Shown here one piece after another: positions 44,608 through 52,694 of a stretch of 64,000 nucleotides of DNA. A model generated the notes under the pieces. That model was not told the DNA's origin, ran no database searches, and saw only the letters and a program-made list of their open reading frames with translations. The position numbers were made by a program, and so were the translations under genes. The DNA comes from Neokomagataea thailandica NBRC 106555 (GTDB taxonomy: Bacteria; Pseudomonadota; Alphaproteobacteria; Acetobacterales; Acetobacteraceae): contig NZ_BCZB01000003.1 in NCBI RefSeq assembly GCF_001598495.1, positions 62,001 through 126,000 of the forward strand. Reading direction: 5' to 3'. Every line of letters begins with the position of its first letter. Position 1 is the first letter of the stretch.

Positions 44608-44859
44608 ATGCCGAGTGTCATTGCCTTAAATGCTTCGCCGAGCAGGCCAGATATTATTTTATCCGCAGCTGAGCTCCTACAGGTCGCAGGTGCTGAAGTC
44701 TCATGGGAGCAAGCTTGTCATCAAGCGGAGTGGCAATGGAGTGAAAAATTACCTTCAGTCATTTCAGAGAAGCGGCGACAAGGAGCTTCGGCGCTGGCTT
44801 TGTCAATATATCCCATTGTTTCGGCATCGGGGGTAATGTTTGGTCACTCTGAGGAATGA
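44608..44859 (+). CDS. Small hypothetical or phage-derived fragment
   Basis: An 83-residue frame from ATG 44608 (MPSVIALNASPSRPD, then AELLQVAGAEVSWEQA). It has coding character but no family that I recognise. It lies between an IS6 relic and a decayed phage morphogenesis gene, so it is probably a prophage remnant that may be truncated. Function unknown. Confidence 0.3.
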   Translation: MPSVIALNASPSRPDIILSAAELLQVAGAEVSWEQACHQAEWQWSEKLPSVISEKRRQGASALALSIYPIVSASGVMFGHSEE

Positions 44860-44860
44860 T

Positions 44861-44960
44861 GTAACGCACGGGCGGGCCTACAAGAACCCGCATGGGCTCC
44901 CGTCCCGGAACGAAGCAGTGCTACAGCCGGTAAATTAATTACCTTGTCACCGTGCGTTAT
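44861..44960 (+). ncRNA. Candidate structured RNA (100 bases, SRP-RNA-like apical motif)
   Basis: A perfect 10-base inverted repeat, taacgcacgg (44862-44871) with ccgtgcgtta (44950-44959), closes a region of 100 bases that contains ccggaacgaagcag. That string differs by one base from the ccggaaggaagcag of the signal-recognition-particle RNA apical loop. The 5' side of the expected asymmetric loop does not match well, so this could be a divergent or decayed 4.5S RNA, or an unrelated folded RNA or hairpin. Orientation is taken from the motif. Confidence 0.3.
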
Positions 44961-44999
44961 GCCTATATACATAGCGAAATTATAAAAGAGAAATTAAGC

Positions 45000-45387
45000 A
45001 TGGCGAGAATCACCCTGACGGGAATTTTTGAGCCTATACACGCTAATCTCTAAAAGGGATGTTGGATATTGGTCGTGGTCCGCAAGCTACCTTGCAAGCT
45101 GTTGGTCATGTTGTGTTGAATTCCATCCGTGATTGTATTCGTCGATAGCTTCAGCTTGATAGTAGCGAATTTCTGCTTCTTAACTTGGTTTATGTGCTGA
45201 CGAAGAAGGGTCCGGGCATTTTACGTGGTCCTAATTTTAAAAAAGGACTTGATGAGTCGTTGACGGTCAGGTGACGGGCAATGTTCTACGCTGAAAAAAG
45301 GGGGGGAATAAGGTGTATGCGGGTGTGCATCAGTTTAGTATGGTGATTCAGTCGAAAAATGACAGCCCAGAAAATGCTGCAAGTTGA
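45000..45387 (+). pseudogene. Phage virion morphogenesis protein (tail completion) relic
   Basis: Pieces in successive frames assemble into a Phage_tail_S/virion morphogenesis-type protein. The first is MARITLTGIFEPIHANL at 45000. Then LDIGRGPQATLQAVGHVVLN follows from 45062, and LTKKGPGILRG and DESLTV follow. VTGNVLR and finally NKVYAGVHQFS end at a stop at 45385. At least three frame changes and one in-frame stop break it. The order and the KKGPGILR and VYAGVHQF motifs match Mu-like tail genes. It is a decayed prophage gene. Confidence 0.65.
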
Positions 45388-45569
45388 TTGCCAAGCTCGT
45401 TCAGCCGAGTGAGGCGTTCGTCGACTAAGTCATTTAATCATCGCCTCCATATCGTCAGTATATGAGAAGGGAGGCAGTGAGAAGCAGCCCGCTAATAGAT
45501 CGTTTTCAAAATTTTTATATGAAAAAATCACGAAATAAAATTATTTAACACTATATAAATCATATTATA

Positions 45570-45607
45570 TTCAATATGCGCAAATATATAAATTTGCGCA
45601 TATTGAA
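45570..45607 (-). terminator. Perfect 16-base hairpin, terminator of the Hint-domain gene
   Basis: ttcaatatgcgcaaat (45570-45585) and atttgcgcatattgaa (45592-45607) form a perfect 16-base stem with a 6-base loop, 8 bases after the stop of the Hint gene, with AT-rich flanks. It could act in both directions. Confidence 0.75.
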
Positions 45608-45614
45608 TTGAAAA

Positions 45615-47780
45615 TTAAGCGATAATACCCATTTCTTCGAATATTTCTTCCGACAGGAGATATGGACCTTCATTTTTTATTTGAATAGCCAGCATACCGA
45701 AGGTGTTAGGCGCACGTTTTCCTAAAGGCAAAAGAGCATCACCATTTGTCCAGCGGGCATTTTTCTCTTCAAGAGAAACCCAACCCACCAACTCTTTTTC
45801 TGCGAGATGAGTGGTGATGTTATGCGTCTGTGCTCCATCAAATAAGGTAATTTCACCAACAGAAACACCAAAATAGCGTCGATCATCAACAAATGGACCA
45901 ATCACATCGTGAGGGCGACTTGCGTTAGAAACGATACGTACTGTCTCAATGCCGCTTGGGATCATAAACATGACTCGCCCGTTATATTGACGTGAAGCCC
46001 GTATTACAGATCCATTTTCTGTCATGAGATACATATTGCTCTCATAAGAAAGGGGGATAGCATTAGCTAAAACAGGGTAGCCGGACTTATTCGCGCGCTT
46101 TTCAATTTCACGAAAGATTGGTTCAACAAATTCACGCGCAACTCCTAAAGGTGCCGCAGCATCTTCCTCCCAAGTCAGTTCACGACTATGAGGAATAGAC
46201 ATTACAGCATGGTTTTGGCTGAAATAACGGCGACTACCCGTATCGAGATAGCTTTCTGTCAGCATTCCATCAGAATTAATTACAGAATGTTCTTCAGTTT
46301 CAATATGATAATAATCATATGATGCAAATGATTGATCATACACAATGGAACTGCCATTCACGAGCATGCGCGCAGGTATAAACTTCCCTTTCAAAAATAA
46401 GCAATGCTCTGATGTGATCAGTAAGTCTTTAAAAGGAACATTCTCTGCAATAGCGTCTTTAAGTATCCGTACGGGATACCCGGATTTATCATTAGGAAGG
46501 TGCGGGCGGGTATGGCAGGTAGACTGTCCAGCCCAAGTCACACGACGTATAACCTCTTCTCCATTCACATAAGCAATAATTTCATCACCAATACTTAAGT
46601 TTTCAACCGCACATAATGTATCTTTTGTGCGTATTAGGGTTCCCGGTAAAAAACAGGGCGTTGTCCCTTCATATGTTACAACACCACCGGCGCTATCTGA
46701 AAATTGACCTGTATATCCTTTTCCAACATCAAAGTTATATAAATTTGATCCACTGGTAATTGTTAAAATTCCAGTATCATTACTGTAGTTTAGTGTTCCT
46801 GGGATATGAACATTAAACTGATCACCTTGACTGAAGCCTCTTAAAGCACCAACAAAACTACGTCCATTAATAATATCAAGAGTATTATTTCCACCACTAA
46901 AATTAAAAACTTGTCCTTGACCAGAGTTTATCCCATTTAATGTGAGTCGCGATCCTTGTGAGAGGTTAACTTGACCTGTTTCTGCCCCGCTTGATGCTAA
47001 AGAATTAAATAAAGTTAAATTTCCATTAATAATATCGATTTCACCATTGTTAATATAGCTGCCAGAACCTCCAATAATTGATAAATTACCTCCACCGTTA
47101 CCTTGTTCCGAGTATTTCCAAATGCCTGTGTTAATAAACCCTCCAGATCCAACTGATGTAATGGATGTAGATCCCCCGGATAGATTTAAATTGAATTTTC
47201 CAGAGTTATTAATTCCTTTGAAATTTAAATTAAAAGTTGAACCACTTGTTGCGGTAGAATTATCTATTGAAAATACACCGTTGTTTGTAAAATAATCTGT
47301 TAAATTACCCCAGTTTGCAGAAAAACCAGTGCCTCCATTATCAGCTATTTTTACGGTACCATTGTTTATGAATTTTCCTAAATAAAAAGCGTTTACTGTA
47401 GATGCGCCTGATAAATCTATATCAATTAAGCTGGAAGAATCATTTATTATAGATTTATAGGATAATACTATAGATGAACCCGTTGTGGCATTTTTATCAA
47501 TGATAATAATCTGGCCAGAATTTTGGGATAAAGTTGTATTAGCCCCATCACCAATTCGGACGGTAGATCCAGATGCGCTTGTGGATGTTATATATGAAAT
47601 AATACCATTATTGTTTAAATTTCCTTGGAAGTTTAAAGTTCCTCCACCGGGAGGAGTAAACAAAAACTGCGCCCCAGAGTTGTTATTTATAGTGTATGCC
47701 ACACCAGATACTACGTTGTAAATATCTGAAGATTTAACACTTATATTATTGGTTCCGCCAGTTGGAGAAATTATAGCCAT
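45615..47780 (-). CDS. Repetitive beta-roll protein with C-terminal Hint domain
   Basis: A 721-residue protein. The first 370 residues are rich in Gly, Asn, Ser and Thr in repeated short beta segments (NNNGIISYIT, GTVKIADNGG, INNSGKFNLNLSGGS), like an adhesin or autotransporter passenger. A Hint (hedgehog/intein, Hint_2) domain follows from about residue 378: the splice-type Cys in CFLPGTLIRT, then VENLSIGDEIIAY, and a His within ITSEHCLFL. A further 200-residue C-terminal region is present. There is no Sec signal and no membrane barrel, so export by a type I or similar route is possible. Acetic acid bacteria often carry such proteins. Self-cleavage is plausible but unproven. A tight hairpin terminates it. 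Confidence 0.75.
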   Translation of the reverse strand: MAIISPTGGTNNISVKSSDIYNVVSGVAYTINNNSGAQFLFTPPGGGTLNFQGNLNNNGIISYITSTSASGSTVRIGDGANTTLSQNSGQIIIIDKNATTGSSIVLSYKSIINDSSSLIDIDLSGASTVNAFYLGKFINNGTVKIADNGGTGFSANWGNLTDYFTNNGVFSIDNSTATSGSTFNLNFKGINNSGKFNLNLSGGSTSITSVGSGGFINTGIWKYSEQGNGGGNLSIIGGSGSYINNGEIDIINGNLTLFNSLASSGAETGQVNLSQGSRLTLNGINSGQGQVFNFSGGNNTLDIINGRSFVGALRGFSQGDQFNVHIPGTLNYSNDTGILTITSGSNLYNFDVGKGYTGQFSDSAGGVVTYEGTTPCFLPGTLIRTKDTLCAVENLSIGDEIIAYVNGEEVIRRVTWAGQSTCHTRPHLPNDKSGYPVRILKDAIAENVPFKDLLITSEHCLFLKGKFIPARMLVNGSSIVYDQSFASYDYYHIETEEHSVINSDGMLTESYLDTGSRRYFSQNHAVMSIPHSRELTWEEDAAAPLGVAREFVEPIFREIEKRANKSGYPVLANAIPLSYESNMYLMTENGSVIRASRQYNGRVMFMIPSGIETVRIVSNASRPHDVIGPFVDDRRYFGVSVGEITLFDGAQTHNITTHLAEKELVGWVSLEEKNARWTNGDALLPLGKRAPNTFGMLAIQIKNEGPYLLSEEIFEEMGIIA

Positions 47781-48708
47781 AACGAATCATTCCTGGTGAT
47801 TAAAAAACAAACAACAAATATATAAAAATTTTTACCCTGAAAAGAAAAAGTTTGTTTTTAATTAACTTATTTCATATATATATCGATAAAAAATTTTAAA
47901 GAAATGATATTTAAAATTGTTATTTGAAATAATAAAATTTATAAATTAAGTTAATAACTATAAATTTTTAATTTTTATTAATAAATTTAATGACAATTTA
48001 CTTTTGTGTGTGTTGAATTTTTTTCATATTTTGATGAGCATTTAAATTTAAATGGTCGTGATAAGGATTTATGTTTTAAATTTAGTTATGGAAAGACGTT
48101 GTCTTCTTTCATTAATGACCGAATCGGAGATGATGGACGTGCCGGATGAGGGTGTGTCCATTGGGAGGGGCGCTGCCTGGTTTGGCGTTGTTTGCAGCGT
48201 AAAATGGGGACAAATTCCGTACTGAGATTTAGGTGTTAGCAACGAATTGTCTCATGCGGCCCCGCGTGCGTAGTATTTTTTCATCAAGCGACAGCACTGA
48301 GGAAGCCGAAAATATAGTCATACAATATGAGTAATTATCTGCACGAAAAATGGTGTCGTTTGTAATGAACTGGAGGCGCATTGGTCACGGTCATTCAGTG
48401 CATGAAATTGAAGGTGACATCATTATTAATCAATAATACCAAACAACAGCCTAAAATTTAAATACAGATCTATAATATATTTCAATTTAAGGGTAACATC
48501 ATGAAGTAAATACATTGATATGAGGGGTATTATAGCCTTTGAGGCGTTAAAAATCAAACTAAAAATGGATGGGATTTAATTTTGCCACAGATCTTTCATT
48601 GCATCGATCGCTATAAAATAATTGGTTTTTGAACTTTTCCTCTTTTAAAAATCATATCATTTTACTATAGGGCCTTTTAATAAATTGATATTTAACAAGG
48701 CCCCGAGC
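47781..48708. other. AT-rich intergenic region upstream of Hint and TpsA genes
   Basis: The parts next to each gene are very AT-rich and should contain the divergent promoters. The centre (about 48.10-48.40 kb) is less AT-rich and has short open frames such as a 36-codon one at 48115-48225, but nothing I recognise. It may be decayed coding DNA. Confidence 0.4.
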
Positions 48709-48760
48709 ATGATTATAAAAAAATACTATTTTTAAGTGGATTTTCAGCTTTAACACCTTT
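48709..48760 (+). other. Poly-A tract that puts the TpsA signal peptide out of frame with its ATG
   Basis: An ATG at 48709, with aagg upstream at 48697-48700, begins ATT ATA and runs into seven A residues (48717-48723). In that frame translation stops at 48733-48735. The TpsA frame itself reads KKILFLSGFSALTPLVALG across this same region, a good signal peptide, but has no start codon between a stop at 48693 and the TTG at 48759. With eight A residues the ATG would join perfectly to give MIIKKILFLSGFSALTPLVALG. So the gene as sequenced is one base short. Confidence 0.75.
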
Positions 48761-51700
48761 GGTCGCTTTGGGGCAGAGTTTGCCGTCCGGGGGGCATTAT
48801 ATTGCCGGGAATGGTAACATTTCATCCGCTACGAGTGGGGTGACTGTGAATCAAAATAGTTCACGGGGAATTATCGACTGGCATAATTTTTCTATTGGGC
48901 AAGGTGGCATTGTTCAATTTAATAACGGTAAGGGTGCCACGTTAAATCGTGTGACGGGTGAACAGGCAACGGCCATTCAGGGGCGCTTAGGTGCAACTGG
49001 AAGTATCTTTTTGATTAACCCTAATGGTGTTGTCATTGGACAAAATGGGCAGGTTGTTACCGGCGGAAGCTTTGTTGCATCAACGCGTGATGTATCAAAT
49101 GCGAATTTCATGCAGAGTGGAGATCTGCAATTCGCAGGCAACTCTTCCGGGAAAGTGGTGAACAAAGGTCATATTCTCAGTGATAAAGGTAATGTTGTTC
49201 TAATTGGCGCGTCGGTTGAAAATAAAGGGACGATTTCATCCGGTCAAGGAACAGTCGCTTTGGCTGCGGGTGATACCGTTATGCTAAAAGAGAGTTCTGG
49301 CCCGGATAGTCTCTATATTGTAGTGAAGGGGAATGGGCAAGGAAATGTTCTAAATACAGGGGATATTCGCGCCGCCGCCGCTAAATTAGAAGCCGCACGA
49401 GGTAACGTGTATGCTCTGGCAGGAAACCATCAAGGTCTTATTCAAGCCGCAGGGACATCACAGGTTAATGGTCAGGTATGGTTAACGGCGCCCCAAGGGA
49501 AGGTTGTCGTTAAAGATACAGTCATTTCAGCGCATAATGTTTCTGGCTCTGGTGGATCTGTTACCGCAAATGGTCATGACGTCATCATCGGTCAAAATGG
49601 CACGATTGATGTTTCGGCCGTGCAAGGCGGTAAAAATGGGGGGCGGATCCTTGTCGGGGTAGATGGTGCAGGTGGCGCACATCTTGCGCGCACGACACAC
49701 ATTGCTGCAGGCGCTTCATTGAAGGCATCGGGTAAGGAGAGTGGTCAAGGCGGTTTCATTGAGACGTCTGGTCATAATTTGCAGGTTGATAAAGCCGTTA
49801 TTGATGCCGGGAAAGGAGGGAATTGGTTCCTGGACCCGGATGACCTGACGATTGACGCCAACGCGGCTGGAACTATTTCTTCTGCATTGAATGCAGGCAC
49901 GAATGTTAGCGAGCAAACCACAGCAACTGTTTCGAGTGGTGTCGGGAATGTAAGCGCAGGACAAGGTGACATTACACTCGCCGCACCTATATCGTGGGGC
50001 AGTGATGCAACCTTAGCGCTCTCTGCTTGGCGGAATGTGAATGTTAATGCGCCAGTAACGATTTCTGGAAATGGCACATTAAACATTACCACGAATGGTG
50101 CTGGAGCCACGGCTAATCCCGGCGGCCTGAACTTTGCGGGTGGTTCTGTTCATTTTACGGCCCCCGTAGGCGGAGCCTTGCTCATTAATGCTCAGCCTTA
50201 TACCCTTGTGCGTGATGTTGCATCGTTGCAGAACGTACAGGACACGGGTTACTACGCTTTAGCTAATAATATTGATGTGAGTAGTGCAACAGGGTTCACT
50301 CCAATTGCGCAAGATGGCTTTACAGGCACCTTTAATGGGCTGGGTAATACGCTTTCTAATCTGAATATTAATTCTAATGCATATTCTGTCGGTTTGTTTG
50401 GACAAATTGCCTCGGGTGGTTTGGTCACAGATTTGCATATGAATAATGCGCAGGTGAGTGGATCAGGGTCTTATACAGGCGCTCTCGCTGGCATGAACTC
50501 TGGGACGATTGCGAATAGTTCTGTAAGTGGCTCTATAAATGCGGCAGTATCAGGTGTTCCAGCTCTTGTCGGTGGCTTGGTTGGTTATACGACGGGTGTT
50601 TTAAGTAATATATACTCCTCCATGACTATTTCTGTATCGGGTGATACGGCGAATGTGGTTGGTGGTGTGACAGGTTGGAACACCGGCTCCATCAATGGCA
50701 GCACCACAACGGGGAATACTTCCGTTCAGGGAAGTGGCTCTAATATTGTTGGTGGTTTTGCGGGACAGAATGATGGGCAAATTACCCAGTCTAGTGCGGC
50801 AGGCTCTGTTACCTTCGCGGCAGATTCAGCGAATGGCGTAAGCGTACCAAGTACAATTGGTGGTTTTGCGGGCTACAATACGGGGACTATAGATCACGTC
50901 TTCGCGTCTGGCGCTGTGTCTAACCAAGGGACAGGATCCACCAGCAATACAGGTGGCCTTGTCGGTTGGAATGTCTCTGGCACGATTATGAACGCGTCGG
51001 CTGCAGGGAATGTATCAGGCACAGATAATACGTCTATTGGTGGTTTGGTCGGCGAAAATGATGCGAGCTTGCAAAATATTGCCGCATCAGGAGCCGTTTC
51101 TAATCTGACCTCCGGTGCAAATGCGGGCAATATAGGCGGCTTGGTTGGCCTTAGTATTGTTGGCGCAACTATTGATGGCGCGCAGGCTACGGGCGCCGTG
51201 AGCGGCAACAATAATACCAATATGGGTGGCTTAGTCGGGTATTCTATTGGTAGTGTATCGAACTCTTCTGCTAGTGGCACTGTTTCTGGGCACGATAACG
51301 CTCAGTTTGGTGGTTTAATTGGGTTTAATGAGGGAGCAGTATCCAATGTCTCCGCCTATGGGCATGTTATGGGGGATTCATCAGCCCAAGATATTAAGTC
51401 TGCCGGTGGTCTGATTGGTCTTAACAGTGGGACAGTGACGGTTGCGTCTGCATCTGGTGCTGTAGACGGGCGAGATATTGATAACCTAGGTGGTTTGATC
51501 GGGAATAATAAGGGCTCAATCACTGCGGCTTATGCGACGGGTGCAGTTAATGATATGACGAGCCTGATCCCTGTAGCGAGTGTAGGCGGCTTGGTCGGTT
51601 GGAACTGGGATGTCGGCATTTTGAATAGTGTTTATGCTACAGGGAAAACAAGCGTTACGAATAATGGTATTGTTGGCGGCCTTGTCGGTGAGAACAACGG

Positions 51701-52694
51701 ATCCGTTACAGATGCTTATGCTACGGGTACCGTTTCAGGTGCGGGAAATAGCTTGGTTGGAGCTATTTCCGGTGAGAATACAGCACACTTTCAAGGTGTT
51801 TACTTCAATACGGATACTTCTGTCGTTTCGTCCTCTATCGGTACGGGTAGTAAGCAAGGTATTCAAGGCTTAACAACAGCTCAGTGGGTTTTGAATGGCC
51901 CAATGGTTTCTGGTAGTCGTAACCAGTTCTCCACGCCATCCGCATGGGTGTCTGGGTCGCCATACCCTATTCTGAGAGCGTTACCATATATCACTGTAGC
52001 GGGCGGTCTAGCGCGCGTATACGGGACAAATACTCAATCGAACACGACTACGACGGCCGTAGATCAGAATGGTAAGAACGTCGTATCACTCCTGAATACC
52101 AGTTCTCTGGTCTGGACACAGTACGGCACAAGCTCAACAAATGTTGGGCAGTATGGCGGTATTAGTGGGGCTGGCGTCACTGCTCCGCAAGGATATCAGG
52201 TTACATATTCGGGTGTATTGAATATCACGCCAGCTCTTCTAACCGTCACGGCTTTAAGCCAAAGTGGTTTATTCGCTACAGTGCCAACCTTAAACGCTAA
52301 TGGTTTCGTTGTTTATGGGTTATCTAATGGAGATACAGTGACGGGGGCGCATTTATCAACAAATGCATCACAGTTTAGTTCTCCATTGTTGATTTATAAT
52401 ATTTTCGTTGATTCTATTCAGGGTCGTGGAATTGGTAATTATAATATTCAATACAATAAAGGTAATTATACAATATCTCCATTTTATTATGGTGTTCCGA
52501 TCTTCTGGCCAGAAAGTGCAGATGTCTCCAACCTGCAAAGCATGATGCATCGTCCAAGCACTGCGCATCAGTGTGTTACAGCGCCTGTCGTTTCTAATGC
52601 ACCTGATGTCTTCTCAAAATATCCCACCAATCCATGCGCTGAGATTAAAGTCCAGCTTCCATCTTATAGTGATCATTTGGGAGAAAAATTCTAA
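48759..52694 (+). CDS. TpsA-type filamentous haemagglutinin-like exoprotein with GLUG repeats
   Basis: A 1311-residue secreted protein of a two-partner secretion system. The N-terminal TPS domain shows SRGIIDWHNFSIGQGGIVQF and the conserved FLINPNGVVIG near 85, and continues as a beta helix to about residue 370. Residues of about 510-1015 are Gly/Ser-rich GLUG repeats (GGLVGYTTG, GGFAGQNDG, GGLVGENDA). Then comes a beta-sandwich MBG-like region near 1110-1240 and a short tail with two Cys. The TTG at 48759 leaves out half of the signal peptide; the natural start is probably the ATG at 48709, one base out of frame. The tpsB gene overlaps its stop by one base. Confidence 0.85.
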   Translation: MVALGQSLPSGGHYIAGNGNISSATSGVTVNQNSSRGIIDWHNFSIGQGGIVQFNNGKGATLNRVTGEQATAIQGRLGATGSIFLINPNGVVIGQNGQVVTGGSFVASTRDVSNANFMQSGDLQFAGNSSGKVVNKGHILSDKGNVVLIGASVENKGTISSGQGTVALAAGDTVMLKESSGPDSLYIVVKGNGQGNVLNTGDIRAAAAKLEAARGNVYALAGNHQGLIQAAGTSQVNGQVWLTAPQGKVVVKDTVISAHNVSGSGGSVTANGHDVIIGQNGTIDVSAVQGGKNGGRILVGVDGAGGAHLARTTHIAAGASLKASGKESGQGGFIETSGHNLQVDKAVIDAGKGGNWFLDPDDLTIDANAAGTISSALNAGTNVSEQTTATVSSGVGNVSAGQGDITLAAPISWGSDATLALSAWRNVNVNAPVTISGNGTLNITTNGAGATANPGGLNFAGGSVHFTAPVGGALLINAQPYTLVRDVASLQNVQDTGYYALANNIDVSSATGFTPIAQDGFTGTFNGLGNTLSNLNINSNAYSVGLFGQIASGGLVTDLHMNNAQVSGSGSYTGALAGMNSGTIANSSVSGSINAAVSGVPALVGGLVGYTTGVLSNIYSSMTISVSGDTANVVGGVTGWNTGSINGSTTTGNTSVQGSGSNIVGGFAGQNDGQITQSSAAGSVTFAADSANGVSVPSTIGGFAGYNTGTIDHVFASGAVSNQGTGSTSNTGGLVGWNVSGTIMNASAAGNVSGTDNTSIGGLVGENDASLQNIAASGAVSNLTSGANAGNIGGLVGLSIVGATIDGAQATGAVSGNNNTNMGGLVGYSIGSVSNSSASGTVSGHDNAQFGGLIGFNEGAVSNVSAYGHVMGDSSAQDIKSAGGLIGLNSGTVTVASASGAVDGRDIDNLGGLIGNNKGSITAAYATGAVNDMTSLIPVASVGGLVGWNWDVGILNSVYATGKTSVTNNGIVGGLVGENNGSVTDAYATGTVSGAGNSLVGAISGENTAHFQGVYFNTDTSVVSSSIGTGSKQGIQGLTTAQWVLNGPMVSGSRNQFSTPSAWVSGSPYPILRALPYITVAGGLARVYGTNTQSNTTTTAVDQNGKNVVSLLNTSSLVWTQYGTSSTNVGQYGGISGAGVTAPQGYQVTYSGVLNITPALLTVTALSQSGLFATVPTLNANGFVVYGLSNGDTVTGAHLSTNASQFSSPLLIYNIFVDSIQGRGIGNYNIQYNKGNYTISPFYYGVPIFWPESADVSNLQSMMHRPSTAHQCVTAPVVSNAPDVFSKYPTNPCAEIKVQLPSYSDHLGEKF
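50296..51800 (+). repeat. GLUG repeat region within tpsA
   Basis: About 18-20 imperfect repeats of roughly 20-30 codons encode units of the form GGLVG-x-N/T-x-G-x-I followed by A/S-x-A-S/T-G-x-V. Repeats diverge at the DNA level, so recent expansion is not evident. Confidence 0.75.

Noticed and set aside
44019-45387. A CRISPR array or toxin-antitoxin pair in the gene-poor region after tRNA-Glu
   Set aside because: No regularly spaced repeats or two-gene pair was seen. The coding pieces read as phage and IS relics.
50296-51800. Tandem DNA repeats that could expand or contract
   Set aside because: The GLUG units are repeated at protein level but diverged at DNA level, with no near-identical neighbouring copies seen.
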